DNA of 64,000 nt. It comes from Polytrichum commune. Taxonomy: Eukaryota; Streptophyta; Polytrichopsida; Polytrichales; Polytrichaceae. The position numbers and the translations under genes were made by a program. The notes beneath the pieces were generated by a model. The model worked only from the letters and a program-made list of their open reading frames with translations, searched no databases and was not told the origin of the DNA. Positions 8,885-21,439 of the stretch are shown here, one piece after another. Within the stretch, counting starts at the first letter, position 1; every line of letters starts with the position of its first letter. The stretch spans positions 2,854,001-2,918,000 of the forward strand of contig OX485803.1 in the NCBI GenBank assembly GCA_950295325.1, given 5' to 3'.

Positions 8885-11884
8885 ATATGATTGTACCAAG
8901 GTGTTTAAGGTCACTTATATCTATTCTAAGGCAAACACATCGAAGGTGGTTCCACCGAAAACTAATCCACTTTCACGGGGGGTGATTTAGAAAAAAATTG
9001 AAAATTAAAAAAATTGTTGGAATGGTGCAACCAAAGATATGGTGTGTTTTATTTTTTTACCTAAATTATTTAATATTTTAAGAGGTAATGTATGATGAAT
9101 AAAATATGCCATATTGGATTATACTAATAAAAAGTCCTATATAACATATCCAAATTTTTTTCATAGTTATTATATGTGGGACAAATTATCTTCATGTTGG
9201 TAATGGTAGCATTTTTGTGTTGTTTGTTCCATTGAGTGTGTCATGGGAGCAATTTTGAAACCCAAGTTATTGAAATTTAGAATTTTTGGTCGTCAATACT
9301 AAAGCAATTGACATTTGGAACTCAATATTTCTTGGTGCCATTCCTTGATAACTCAACCTTAGTTTTGGCACTCAAACTGTTTGAAATATCTCTCTCTTTA
9401 GTCTTCGGAATTCAATTAATTCAATTTTCTCATTTACTTCAATTTGTTGTAATAAATTAAGGGGCTAAAAAAACCCATGATTGCAATTTGTAAGTAATTA
9501 TATGGATTCTCGTTAAAGCATCATGAATTAGATGATTTGATAATTAAATGATCCATTTAATTAGTCCACACCATCAAAACCTGCTACAATAATACCCCTT
9601 GGTTGCACATGATATTGAACCCTCCCCAAGGAATTACCCCCCCCCCCTCCCTCACCCATGTCCACTTTTTAATTGCATATATATATATATATATATATTT
9701 GAGCTCTTATAATTGACATAGATTCAAAAATATATTACATATATCTTGTCACCTTTGTTAGATATGATTGAATGTTCACTTGGTCTTTGGGATAGGTTGA
9801 GTTAAGTAAACGTTTGATCTCGTAGACTAGATAAGCTTTGACTTCAATACTTGTCAGGAGCTCATATATACTATTGCCTATGCCAATATAGAATGTACAT
9901 ACATTTATGCCTTTAAGGACTTGGGGTTTGTGGGCGCCTATCCATTGTGGGTAAAGAGGCTCTAGTAAAACTACAATTCTTATAAGTCAAAGGGAATTTC
10001 ATTTTAGCTTGTCCACATTAAATAGATTCAAAATAAATGTGATGTATTCTCTAGAGTCAATATTTGTCTTAAAATCAATACTTGGGGGCAAGCATGTTAA
10101 AGTGCTCTAGTATACTTAAATCATTTTTGGGTCAAACGCCTAAAAATAGTAGCAAACTATTATTTAAATTGGATTTTTCTATGTGACCTTTATTGTTGTC
10201 TTAAGTACTCAAATATAAAATATTAAGATGAGATACTCAAATTTTATCCTTAAAAGTAATGCTCAATAGAAAATTGCTATTTTTGGTTGGAGGCAAAATT
10301 TCATAACCTTAAATATTTTGAATTTTAATTATTTTTCTATTCCTTATATTCATTATAATTTTGAGAGCACGATCTTCTTTCTTTCTTTTTTTGTAGAAAA
10401 CCATGTAACTTTATCACTGACGATTCTTAAAAAAATTAACATTTATTTGTTCAATATCACCTACTTGCACACCACTTACAATGTCTTCTAAAACATGTAG
10501 ACTTCTCTCGAAATTTATTTTGTCAACATCAATTATTTGACTTTGTAAGTCAACCCTCTTTTTAAATGTTTATGAATTTTTTTTCTGCATAAAATCCAAA
10601 GTTAATAAATAGTTTGAATCACTTCTACTTAAACCTATGCAGGGGTCAGCAACTGTCCATTTTACAGTGCTTGCATCTACTTCTAAAACTTAAATATGTA
10701 AGAATAATTTGTTGCATTTTCACCTTCTTAATGGACAAGTTTACATAAACATCACAAATCCTTGAAGGGTTAAATGCTTGATTTATCATTTGATTAGTGT
10801 GGTCATCACCATCATCGTGTGATATCACCTTTGTGCAACTTTCCAATTCAAGATTTTGCTCACACGCAACATGAGCTTGCTCGGACTTTTCTTCTATCTT
10901 CATGACAATTGCATGCTTCTTGGATGCTCCTGCCCGAACTTAGTCAAGCCACGAATTTTCTATTGCACGCGGTGATAGCTAGGTGGACCCATGTCTCCTA
11001 AGGACTTGAAGCTTGACAAAATTCACACAAACAAGTTAAGGAAGAACGGGTTCCCATTCACGTCGGTGTCACAAACACACACCGATGTTATTTTTGTTTT
11101 ATTTTATTGTATACATCTCCTAAGGTAGTCTTGCAACCTGTTCCCAACACTTCGGCAAGTTCAGGTTCGTTTTGAGTGATTCGGTTTACATTCCAAGGGT
11201 CTTGTTAGATTAGCCTTTCAAAGCAGATTCGAAAGTCGTACGACTAGATCTAATTGGGCTTTGAATCATATGTCAATGTTTTACGTGATTTTTGAGTCGG
11301 TTTATCTAAACTCTCATTGCCATCATAGGTCATTTGTTTGTGCTATCCATCTAGGTTATGCATGGATAGCAGTGCGTGTTGAATAACTTGGGCTAATATG
11401 GTCTTCTCTAACAACTGAAGAGTGTGAAAAAGTGGGACCATAACTGACATGCCACATTTACATATAATGCCTCACATATAATTCACTAAAGTGTAAAACA
11501 AGCAAATCCATGGCCATGTCTATGTTGGAGCCTCCACTCACTTGTTTTTATTATAGATTGCTACGCACTATACATTTTTTGTTTACAATACATATGGACC
11601 CCCTCCTATGCCTTTTCTTTATTCTTTCTTCTTTTTGAAACCATGTAACAAGTGTTTTGTGTCATCATACCCCTTGATAAAAATCCATAATTAAATTGAA
11701 TCTACCTTGAGTTCATTATCCATCCTTAACACAGTTGGGGAGGGCCTACGTGACCACTTAAATAGAAAGAGTGTATTTTTTTTTATCTCAATCTCTTGTA
11801 AGGCATGCATGTGTCATCTTGTTCTCCATCTTTTATTTAGGTCTTTCAAATTTTGTCATGTTGCATTAGCAAATCTATGGCACA
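8885..11884. other. AT-rich intergenic DNA, no gene seen
   Basis: I see no coding signal on either strand. A short (AT)n run lies at about 9679-9700 and a short C-run at about 9638. Nothing else stands out. Confidence 0.6.
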
Positions 11885-12155
11885 TCAACAATACCATATT
11901 GAAAAATGGGACCTTCCCGAAATTAGTTATGCTTATCAAAAGTGCATGTTTGTCGATCCCCTAACCGAGTACATAAGGTCCTCCCAATTGTGTTCATTAT
12001 TAGGTGTGAACTACTTAAAGACATAATCCAATCTCTTTAAACATGTGTCTTCACACTGTTTGTTCTTTGAATCTCTTCACCTAACCACACACTAAATCAA
12101 ACATGGGTGTGTCCGACTCACAAAAACTAACCGAATAACACTCACATACCTTAAC
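11885..12155. repeat. Dispersed repeat shared with 33565-33835
   Basis: Both places share AGGTCCTCCCAATTGTGT, TTTGTCGATC/TTTGTTGATT, a TGTCTTyA...TGTTTG block and an AACAACATCCACATAC-like 3' part in the same order over about 270 bp. No terminal inverted repeat was recognised, so the class is unknown. Confidence 0.7.
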
Positions 12156-12387
12156 ATTTTCCTCGTAACTCTGATCCTGAAACTCGACATGACACCAATC
12201 TCCGAGATTCATCATCATACTTGCCAACCGAATGAGACGATTCCCGATCCGATCCATCATCCAAATTGTGTGACATGAACTTGGAACTGCTCATAATAGG
12301 GCCACAAACCTCTCCACATGTCCTTCAAATTAGCTCAATACAACTCAACAGGCAAATGATAACCACATAACATACTTCAGCTAGCTA

Positions 12388-12705
12388 CGACAACGAGATC
12401 GATCCCGGAAATGCCAAAGCTTTCTATCTAAATCTAAGTTCAACAGAGAAATATCAACGACGGCTATCCATATGACTCTGTAGAGCATAAAAGTCGTACC
12501 CAATATTAGAAAAGAGAACATGATTGAGCCCACCTCTCAGTAATGTACTGATGTTAAGCCCCGGAATAAAACAACGAGATTCGTAATAGGCCAGAGCTTT
12601 CCGTCTGAATCTAAGTTCAACGTGGCTAGAAATATCAACGATGGCCGGAGGTCGTACCCAATACTCAAAAAGAGAAACATGACCCCACCTCTCAGTAATT
12701 GTTTT
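12388..12705. repeat. Direct duplication of ~180 bp
   Basis: CAACGAGAT..., AAGCTTTC/GAGCTTTC, TGAATCTAAGTTCAACG, AATATCAACGAyGGC, GTCGTACCCAATA and CCACCTCTCAGTAAT occur in the same order twice, about 175-190 bp apart. The function is unknown. Confidence 0.75.
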
Positions 12706-12728
12706 GCACTTGAAGATGCAGCAGGCCC

Positions 12729-12790
12729 AAAGGAAGGAAGGAAAGAAGGAAGGGAAGGAAGGAAAGAAGGAAGGGAAGGAAGGAAGCAAG
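12729..12790. repeat. (GGAAG)n-like purine microsatellite
   Basis: A 60-bp tract of GGAA/GGAAA/GGGAA repeats about 420 bp upstream of the TAXIMIN-like ATG. It generates the spurious open frames on both strands there. Confidence 0.9.
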
Positions 12791-13074
12791 CAAGGAGGCT
12801 CGAGTACGTTAGAACAAATTTCCTCCGGGGACCCACATTTGAACACTTTGGGAATTGAACCGATGCACCGTATTTTGTGTACCTGTTTCCTGGTAATGCG
12901 TCCTGGCAACAGGGAGAGTTCGAAAATGACTCGGACTTTCTTTGTGGGCTTTGTGATCAAACACTGTCTGTGTGAGGTGGGATTCGGAAGATCGTCTCAA
13001 CCGCCTCAGCTTGCAGCAGCTAAGTGCTTGTGAAACCGTGTGAAGACGTTCCAATTCGCGCCGGTTTGGGCATG

Positions 13075-13121
13075 TGGGGAGGGAGGGAGGGAGAGAGGGT
13101 GGGTGTGTGTGTGCGCGCGCA
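13075..13121 (+). promoter_or_regulatory. G-quadruplex motif followed by Z-DNA-prone (TG)n(CG)n tract
   Basis: GGGGAGGGAGGGAGGG is immediately followed by GAGAGAGGGTGGG and then by alternating TGTGTGTGTGCGCGCGC. It ends about 83 bases before the TAXIMIN-like ATG, so it lies in the 5' UTR or proximal promoter. The sequence is a textbook candidate for a four-stranded fold and for left-handed DNA. A regulatory role is inference. Confidence 0.6.
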
Positions 13122-13203
13122 TGAAGCAGTGCAAGTTGTTGTGGTAGCAGCGCTGTTTTCAGGGTTGGAGGATCGGTGTTTTGAGGCGAAGTGAGGAGGC
13201 AAG

Positions 13204-15336
13204 ATGTGCTACGAGAATTGCAGGCCGCTGGGGTTCCTGATCGGGCTGCCGTTCGCGCTCGTCTCCTTCATTCTGTCGGCCATTGGTGTCTTGATATGGG
13301 TCATCACGTGAGTTGTCTTCAAACAGGATGCATTTGAGCTTCTGAGTGTGTGGTATACTGCCTATTACTTCAATGCTAAAACTATGCTTTAGCTGCAACA
13401 CAAAGATCTTCCATGGGGAGTTGTTCGACTCCCCATGCACAAATCATCTTTGGGTTAATTCGATGCTTGATCCAGCTTGTGCACACATCAATTTCGGGTT
13501 GTCTAGCTTTTTGCATAATTGACTCCAGTCGCCATTTGCTCACATGTTAAGTACAACAAAATATGGTTAGTCATCATTCATCATCAAATAACCAACCAAT
13601 GAAGTAAATCAGGATACCACAATCACGTTTGGATGTAGATAACACTAATCCTTCACACCGTGGAGGAACGATTTGGTTGTTTAATTGTTCATCACTAGTA
13701 GAACCCTCCCTTCATATTCTCTAAAACCCCATCTTACATTGGGTCTTCCTATGTCTATGGTAATTCATTACAACGTTCAGAAGGAAAGAAAAGGAAAAAG
13801 AAAAACTCATGAAGCTGTGAATCTAGGGGCATTTTTGGATAGTTTGGTAGTGAGAGTGATCAGCTGAAATTTGATGATTCAAAAAGAAAGGTAGCCACTG
13901 AAAGAGCGAGGATCTTTTATATATATGCACAGGACCACGTTGCATTTCTCAAGCATTTAAGTGTTGCAATGACTAACCTTTTTGAAAATGATTTTTCCTA
14001 CTCGCTATAAACAACTATCCACATGTCGGTTGAAGATAACCTGCAAGTCATGTTCCCTCCTAATTGTGGCTCACGTGGTTGAATGAAACCGGTGGTCAAG
14101 TGGTCCCCCAAATTGAGAAAACCCCATCCAACATTGGGACCCAATGTTAAGGTCCGTCTACCTCAAGCTCAAGGGAAACAAACATGCTCATGTGTACCAG
14201 TGTCCAGGGTCAAGATCCTAGTGTTGTTTCCCAGTCCAACTGGTTACATGTTGTGATCTTTCGGTTTTGCTCTCTGAATTTGAGGTACAGTCCACATATT
14301 CCTCTAAAATGAACAGAGATTTTCGTGAAGTGTCTTGAACTTCAACCGGTCATTTCTCAATCTCAACCGATTTCATCTGTAACTAGTGGTCGGTTCTCCC
14401 TGTTTGTTGATGTGGACACCACTCATACAGGGGCAGAAATATACTTAGAACTTAGCACTCTAGCCAGTGAATTTAATTCTTGTTTCCTGTCATAATCTAT
14501 GACATGTCGTTGTTAGAACAGTTTTTCAGGCCTTTCTTGTACGTTGAATTGACGAGAGTACAATGTTTAGAGATTGGAGTGAATAAGGGTCCCAATGTGC
14601 ACTAGGGGTGTTTTTTTAACGAGGCCACTAAAAGCGGGAGAAAAACCATTTACTGCATTCAACCATGTGATTCACCTCGGTGAGGAAGGACCACTTGCAA
14701 GTGAACTTGAACTAACACTATATAGTTACCCATACATAGCAAGTAGGAGAAATGACTTCCAAGTGGGATGGTCACCGCAACACTTAGATGCTTGAGGAAT
14801 GGAAGGCAAGTTCATGCACACATATAAGAGAGAAACCTTCTTCAAGAGGCACTATTTTTCATGTGCATTTGTGTAATCACAACCCAACTAAGACAAGTTT
14901 GTGCTTGAGTCGTGTGGCTAGCTAGGGAATACTTTGCTTTTGCCATGACGCGCATCCCTTGTTTTCTTTCCCTCTTATTTGATTTTTTTGGCATGAAAGA
15001 GCAAATACTAATGCTAATGAATCATACCAAAAGAGACCACCTCTGACACGAGTAAGTAACACTTGTCCCATCACCATGTTCCGTAAATCTCTCTTTCTCA
15101 TTGAAAATTTTATGAGACCAACGCAGAGGACAAAGAGCAACATTCGGACTGCAGCCCATGTGGGATTCTGTATTATATTCTCCTAAATGTAGTGTCATAT
15201 TTGACATGGCAGGGTGCCCCTGATGTTTTGCTGCCCCTGTATCATCTGCCTCACACTTGTGGTAGAGCTGGCTATCAGCCTCATCAAAGCTCCTTTCCGA
15301 GTTATGACATGGTTCACGGACCAAATCCCCTGCTAA
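13204..15336 (+). CDS. TAX: TAXIMIN-like cysteine-rich membrane/signalling peptide
   Basis: The gene has two exons, 13204-13307 and 15213-15336. The donor is GTGAGT at 13308 and the acceptor is TTGACATGGCAG, and splicing in phase 2 gives 75 residues. The product starts [18 protein letters not shown], has a hydrophobic segment to about residue 35, then a FCCPCIIC cluster, a second hydrophobic stretch ([10 protein letters not shown]) and the C-terminus WFTDQIPC. Length, the N-terminal C..C+PLGF-GLPFA block, the CCPC cluster and the QIPC end match the TAXIMIN family. That family is known from Taxus and Arabidopsis as small membrane-associated or secreted peptides that affect specialised metabolism and lateral organ separation. 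Exon 1 alone looks like a meaningless short frame, and the 1905-bp intron hides the gene from ORF scans. A G-quadruplex/Z-DNA tract lies just upstream. Confidence 0.88.
14205..14405 (+). repeat. Dispersed repeat family E, copy 1 (in TAXIMIN intron)
   Basis: The order is ATCCTAGTG, then CAGTCCAACTGGTTACATG, then GATCTTTCGGTTTTGCTC, then TGAATTTGAGGT, TTCCTCTAAAATGA, AACCGGTCATTTCTCAA and ATCTGTAACTAGTGGTCGGTT. The same blocks recur at 21440-21632 and 50712-50862 on this strand, and at 19118-19330 and 31212-31645 in the opposite orientation. The class is unresolved: no convincing terminal repeats and no poly-A tail. Confidence 0.75.
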
Positions 15337-15639
15337 TTATCTTAAGCCATGCCATCCTGAATCCTGAATTAAGGTTAGCTCTTAGGATCAGCTATGTTGC
15401 CTGTTGTAATTAGACTTGGTGAATTCTTAGGTTCTCGTGTCATCTGCTGGCTTACAACTGCACGAATGATGTATAGTATTCCTATCTATCTCTCAGTAAG
15501 TACTTGTAAGTAAACTCTTCTGAATCTCTTCACCTAGTTCTTTTAAATTCTTCTAAAATACTCTAGTGTAACCTAGCACTAAGAGCTATTAGGAAGAGTT
15601 TATTGCAACCTGGGCCTGTAAAAGAGCTTCTTCGGCATA

Positions 15640-16135
15640 CTACACAAAATGGATTACACGACCTATGACACGGGTTACATAAGTAGCGAGAGGAGAATGG
15701 ATGACGGCGAGCTGCTGGGTGCTTGAAGCTGCAATAGCAACAAGAGAACCACCTAAGGTGTTTATGGGGCATAACCAGTCTATTCATGTACAAAAACCGG
15801 AGGTTATGGACTTTATAAATGCGCAAGAGAAGAGTGGACGATGAGCTGCGATAACAGTGAAACATCCATCTACTCAAGTTGTTTATGTGGTCCTAACTGG
15901 TCTTCTCATGGATGGAATCTGGACAGAAACTGGAGGTTATGGATGGAATGTTGTTTGTATATATGGATAGAAAAAGCACAAGGGTTCCGGAGTTGTTGGA
16001 ATCGCTCTCCACTCGGATTAGCGACCAGTTAAATGACCTTGAATCAAACTTGTTGGCGCCAACACCGCACTCTGCAGCTTCATGGATACAAGCGGAAATG
16101 TGCATCTTGCCATGTATAGTGCACCAACTCTAATT
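15640..16135 (+). other. Tandem duplication with short open frames, gene status unclear
   Basis: Two diverged copies of about 180 bp follow each other. Each contains GAGAATGGATGA/GAGTGGACGATGA, AGCTGC-ATA, AAG(G/T)TGTTTATG, a CTATTCATG/CTTCTCATG motif and ACCGGAGGTTATGGA/ACTGGAGGTTATGGA. Open frames of 63-73 codons start at 15841 and 15912, but neither has a recognised domain and stops interrupt the shared frame. It could be a decayed gene fragment downstream of the TAXIMIN-like gene. I do not call a CDS. Confidence 0.4.
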
Positions 16136-17735
16136 CAAAGTGTGTTTGTGTATAAATTTATGTAAAGTGTGCTTCAATAACCAGACAGAATTATATACTC
16201 CACTCTATTTTCTTGAGCCTCTGATGATGCAGCCTTGTATCCATTAGTGTAGGTACTATTATTGCAAATTAGTTTCATTTCAAGTTTCTAGCTGAGGACC
16301 AGTATGGGCCAATGAACTTCTCTTTCCTTGCCTCGCTTCGGGCTCAGTCCTCTGTAAGTTCTAATTTGATGGCTTCCCAGTGAGTCTATTGAGGGGGGCT
16401 CTACTCCTCACCTAATATATATATACCTCATAGAATATAATTGTTCAGAACATTTATTCGGATTTGTTGTGGAGATCACTTTCGAAATAGAGAAGCGTGG
16501 TTGTCAGTCTGGAAACCAGTGATTCACGTTTGAACTTGAATATTTTGGTCTCTCTGGCAGATCTTTATGGAATCATGCTATCACAATTGTCAAAATTATT
16601 CTCAGGGCCCATTAATTCAAACCCACAGAAGGCCTAATAATGTAATGGTTGAGTTATGGTGCAAGTCAGAAAGAATGTTAAAATCGATGTTGCTATGCTC
16701 CGGTCATATCTAGATCATGAACAGCACAACGAGATCTGTGCCTAGTATTTATCACATGCATCCAATACAGTGATAGCCAACCTATGGCTCATGTCACACT
16801 TGTAATATTGTATGTCATCTCACCATTTTGATGAGTTCAAAAGAGAGTACAGATGTGGTCACTGCTCAATATCTTCATTTCTTCGAGTTTGATGTGCCCA
16901 AATGTCCAATCCACTTTAACATATTTCTTCAAGTTCAGTCATTGATCTAATATCATGTGAGAACATGATCACCAGAAGTTCAAGTGTTTTAAGAGCTCAG
17001 GCACTACCATATATTCATGTCAAGATACACTTCCAGGATTATTGCAAGCCATAGTACTGCAACTCTCACGGCAGACACTATTAATCAGCCTACACATGAG
17101 AACAAAATCCTTGAAGAACCCCAACAACTGTTTTCTATTTTTATAACATTAATTAATATTGAAGACAAATGAAACATGTTATCCCTACAACCATTTCCCT
17201 TCAGATAACCACACACAAATAAGATATAAGTTAAATCAACCAACTGTCAAGCGCACCTTGCGGTTGGGGTTGACACACTGGGTTGATAGACCATTTTCCA
17301 ATTGAAAAGCTTTAGGTGAAATAAAAGTCTAAGTCATTTGGAGAGAAAAAGAAAAAGAAAAAGACATCAGATTTATTTATCCATGTTCACAACAAATGGT
17401 CTGTCAGACAGGTTTGCAACTGAGTGTGACAGATTGGCTTGCAAACCTACTCATTTGTAGATTTTCTATTACCGTAGCATCATGGCACCCTAAGTGATTC
17501 GTTGATGAAATGAAGGTGTTGCTTGTCACCTAAGTACTAATTAAAACCCATGACAAAGTTGATGTAGCACTTAAATAATAAAAATTTGGCATTCAAAATG
17601 TTGGAATCTAGGCAGCAGTACTACAAGAATATGTCACTTTGTTGTCAATCTACAAATCAAGCATGTATATTGTAGCCGATTTTTTGATTGCTCTCGCCAA
17701 CGTGGCAAACTTTTGTTACATAGCAAAGAGCAATC
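16136..17735. other. Intergenic, nothing recognised
   Basis: No coding similarity, RNA gene or terminal repeat was recognised. There is a short GAAAAA repeat near 17342-17362. Confidence 0.6.
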
Positions 17736-17738
17736 TTA

Positions 17739-19010
17739 GGGCAATTTACACATGAACCAAGAGCCGTGATTATGAAAATCTTAGGACCGTTGAAAGTCTC
17801 CAAAGGCCGTACCGTGGGAAATAGATATCCAATTTTGTAATTGATGGACCCTCAAGCTTTAGCGTAAAGTGAAAGTGAATCATGTTGCGGGATCGCAAGA
17901 TATTTCATGGACAATCCAAAACACACTCTAAATTTTATAATACCAACCTCGTTAATGTCAATCCTTCTTTCATATCCCGAAACCCTAGGGAACGGATGTT
18001 CTTAGTTAAAATCTCACTCCTTGTTATCATGTTTCCCTCCCATTTATCACGGCTTTTGACATTAAACCAAACCACCAAAGCATTCAAACCACACGCTCAC
18101 ACGCATCCTGTTGTCATCATTGTGATTTTTGTCATTATTGCAATGTTGATTTTGTGTTATTCCATAATGTCACATGCTACATTGATTCTCTTTTATCACA
18201 CACCCATGTTAACACTACATTATTCCTTAATATCACATGCACTTTGGTTGCCACAAGCATGAAATTACAAAGTTTAGAGTGTAGTAGGTAGTCCAAGGCC
18301 CCACCATGGCAACATACTAAAATTTCTAGGAGCCGATGACAATTTAGTTGCTTACCACAACCCCTAATTTTGCATGAGATCCACCTCTTTCCAATGGGCC
18401 CAATGCAATATTTGGTAGACCATGAAACATTATCCACTTGGTACCATGTAGGACGCCATGTAATTTTTTCATCCATCCGAACTTCATTGATCCCTCACGC
18501 CCTCAAGGTCTAGTGTAAATTTAACTTGGACCGTCTCCAGCAGTGTTCAAGACTGAAGTCTTCAATACCCTTCAAACACAATTTGGTCCTTCAAAATATA
18601 ACTCTCTCAAAGCAACCCTTCAAAACACAACCCCAAATTGAAAACGAAAATGTCACTTGAAGTCCTCAATATAATATGCCTGCCACAAGAACCACAAATC
18701 GTAGGGCATTATCACTACAAGAAATGGAGTTAGATGGTCAATTCTTAATTCTTCACATTGTATTAAGAACTTGTACCATATACTTCATGCACAAGTTTAA
18801 TATGAGTATTGTATTTCATTTCTATATTCTTAGATTGACGTCTTGGATTTGAACCAACCCTTCAACTGAAAGACTAAAATTTAAGAGCCCTTCAAGATGA
18901 AACTCATATGAGGGCTTCCATCTTGAACATTGGTCTTTGGCTTCTCGACCCAATCACATAATTTGTATATTAGAGGTCAAAGGCCCTCAAGCTCTAGTGT
19001 AAAGTGACCC
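17739..19010. mobile_element. Harbinger-like element, copy 2 (1.27 kb)
   Basis: The left end GGGCAATTTACACATG is preceded by TTA (17736-17738). The right end TGTAAAGTGACCC is followed by TTA (19011-19013). The interior shares GAGCCGTGA, CCAAAGGCCGTACCGTGGGAAAT, ACCATGAAACATTA and CATGTAGGACGCCATGTA-like blocks with the other copies. It is longer than its relatives, so the middle may hold a further insertion (about 18540-18950). No transposase is recognisable. Confidence 0.68.
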
Positions 19011-19117
19011 TTAGTGTATATATCCACCACCCTATCCACACCTTTCTTTCGTATGTTGTAGGGAAGTATACAAATCATATTCAACATCATTGTAAGACGA
19101 TTTTGTCACTCGAGCAA

Positions 19118-19330
19118 TGAACGGGCATGCAGATCCGATCACTAGTTACAGATAACTGGTTGAGCTTTAAAAAAATTCCGGTTCAAATTCAAGGAATCGG
19201 GAAAATCACCGGTCCATTTAGAAGGACGCACAGAATCTTCCTCAATTCAATAAAGAGAAACCAAAAGATGTCAACATGTACATGGTTGGTGTTGGAAACA
19301 CTAGGATCTCAATTGATGATACCCAAAAAT
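19118..19330 (-). repeat. Dispersed repeat family E, copy 2
   Basis: The copy is in reverse orientation. GATCACTAGTTACAGAT comes first and ACCAAAAGATGTCAACATGTAC with GGAAACACTAGGATCTCAA comes last, mirroring the 14.2-kb copy. Confidence 0.7.
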
Positions 19331-19404
19331 CTCCCCAGAGACAGGCCTCAAGCAGTTCTATCATCTACTGTTTCTTGACAGAATTTACTGCAATTTGACT
19401 TGTA

Positions 19405-19870
19405 CAGTAATCTCCTGCTTAATTAAGTACGCACCCGTTTAAGTATGCATCCTGGTTAAGTGTGCAATTTTTTTTGGAAAAAATCAGTACGCTTGACATT
19501 AAGTACGCTTGACATTCAATGTCACTTTGTTAATGTTTTGCTGAATGTCTCAAACGATCGTCGTAATTCATCATACATTTGCCCAGCTTCCGTTTGAACA
19601 CCGGAGCAAAGCAATTGGTCGTCGATGTCAAGGACAATGTTGTGTACGTAGAGCTTCAAGACCTTTGAAGTCGGTGGCACTTTTAGATTCATCAAATGTC
19701 TCGATAAGCTGGACTTCGGTCAAGCGGGTTGCCTCAGGTTTCAGCCGTTTCCCGTTGCAATTCATCAAATCAGAGGGTCTAGAAAGCAATATGAGTAAAG
19801 TACGCACCTACCAACTAAGTGCGCACCGACAACTCCGGTTCAAAGTGCGTACTTAAGCGGGAGATTACTG
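19405..19870. mobile_element. Pogo-like Tc1/mariner element, non-autonomous
   Basis: The left end is CAGTAATCTCCTGCTTAA and the right end is the inverted TTAAGCGGGAGATTACTG, followed inside by GTACGCAC copies. TA flanks both sides (19403-19404 and 19871-19872). CAGTA-type termini with TA duplication are typical of pogo/Tigger-like elements. Subterminal GTACGCAC/GTACGCTT motifs are repeated and may be transposase binding sites. The interior (about 19530-19800, read on the minus strand) has short peptide stretches but several stops, and I cannot assign it to a transposase domain with confidence. Confidence 0.82.
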
Positions 19871-21116
19871 TAATTCTACCGAGGGTATAAGTTAGCAGGT
19901 TTCATCACAACAAAACCCTAACGTAGTCCATGGCGATTGTCGAGTGGGAATGTACATGAAATGTTGGCAAATAGACTTAACATGAGTTCATCGTTGAGTA
20001 CACTGTACTTCAGAGGTGTAGCCCTAAAGTGGTTGGTAACCTTCAATGGTTTCTAACCAACAACTACATCCCCGTGTTTGACATGTACATATCCGAAAGA
20101 AATTCATGAAGAAACTTTATGAGCATGGTTTCATGAGTTCATAAGATATTCCTCTTGATTTCATGATAACTATCTCAACTATCGTGTTCCTCATTTGAAT
20201 TTTACTAATGTGTTTATGTAGAATTTAGGATTTCTTAAATGATAAACCCAAGGCTACAAATGTTGAAATGTTGGAAGTGTTCACTAGTAGGCACACATAC
20301 TTTGCCATACTTTTGCACTAGACGTTGAGGCACATGCAATATCCAAACCAACGACCGCGCCTATGGTAATGAATAAAAGCACTCTCTTGAATATTTCGCA
20401 AAAATTGTAATTCACCCAAATTTTTGTGTTCCTTCCTACCAATATTTCAAGGGACAGAAGGGGGTTAATACTCACTTCTAGGAGTTGATAGAATTTTGTC
20501 ACTAAGAAGTGAAGTTTAATGACACCTATCATGGAGGGGGATGAAATGGCATCAAAACACTATACAAGTCAGTTACTTCTATTTCCATTCCAATTGACTT
20601 CTCAGTAACTTCATTATCTCGTATTATTTTTATTATTTTTTATTATTATACGCGCCACATGCAAGGAAACTTGCACGTGTGGTTCTGGCCGGGGGGTAAG
20701 AATCCTATCACCATCTAACAACCATCTTATTGGTGGCCTCTAACACACCTTTCGTTATATCAATTTGAAAACACAGGAAATGCATGACTAGCTGACTAGT
20801 CTTTCCGTCAAGTAGAAAGAAGATTTCACGACCGGGAATCAAACCACAGCCCGTACAACAATGCGGCAACCTCAGAGACGTCGGAACCCCGTTTCCCACA
20901 TGTCGTTTCGCTCATTACTCCTCACTCCACAACCGGCCACCGCTTTTGGTCGCTCTCCCAATGCGAATGCACGGCAACGGCATGGCCGTTGGAGGGCTTC
21001 AAGGACAGGCCCACTCCTCCTTCACGGGCATTCGCCGTTCGATGGTTGAGAGGAGGAGAACAAGGACCGGTTGCAGCGAGATCATGACATTCGAGCCGGT
21101 GTCCTCTCCCTCTCTC

Positions 21117-21180
21117 ATCATCATCACCACCACCACCATCCTCATCGTCATCGTCGTCATCATCATCATCATCATCGACG
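21117..21180. repeat. (CAT)n/(CAC)n/(GTC)n trinucleotide repeat
   Basis: About 20 trinucleotides, read as poly-Asp on the minus strand and poly-Ile/Val on the plus strand. This explains the unusual composition of the local open frames. Confidence 0.9.
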
Positions 21181-21439
21181 TCGACGAAGCTGGAATTGGA
21201 AAGTATCGTGACGACTGTGCGAATTGGAGATGGATGTATGTGCATTCTAATGCGGCAGCGGCAGCGAGAGGGGAGTTATTGCATCCAAATGCAATCTCTC
21301 AATCATCCAACAACACGCACCAAAATCGTGTGCATTCTGAAGGTTGTTTTTCTTGAGCGCCTTTGGCGTTGAAATCGATCAGCAGTGTCCGGGAAGAATT
21401 TCAAGAATATTAATTAGCTTCGTCGTCGAAACCCTAGGG

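Noticed and set aside
12622-13033. Arg/Lys/Glu-rich open frames on the plus strand and a Pro/Ser-rich one on the minus strand
   Set aside because: They come from the GGAAG microsatellite and continue into the 5' region of the TAXIMIN-like gene without any domain.
20922-21356. Poly-Asp (minus) and Ile/Val-rich (plus) open frames of 107-136 codons
   Set aside because: They are produced by the trinucleotide repeat inside a repeat unit. The composition is that of the repeat.
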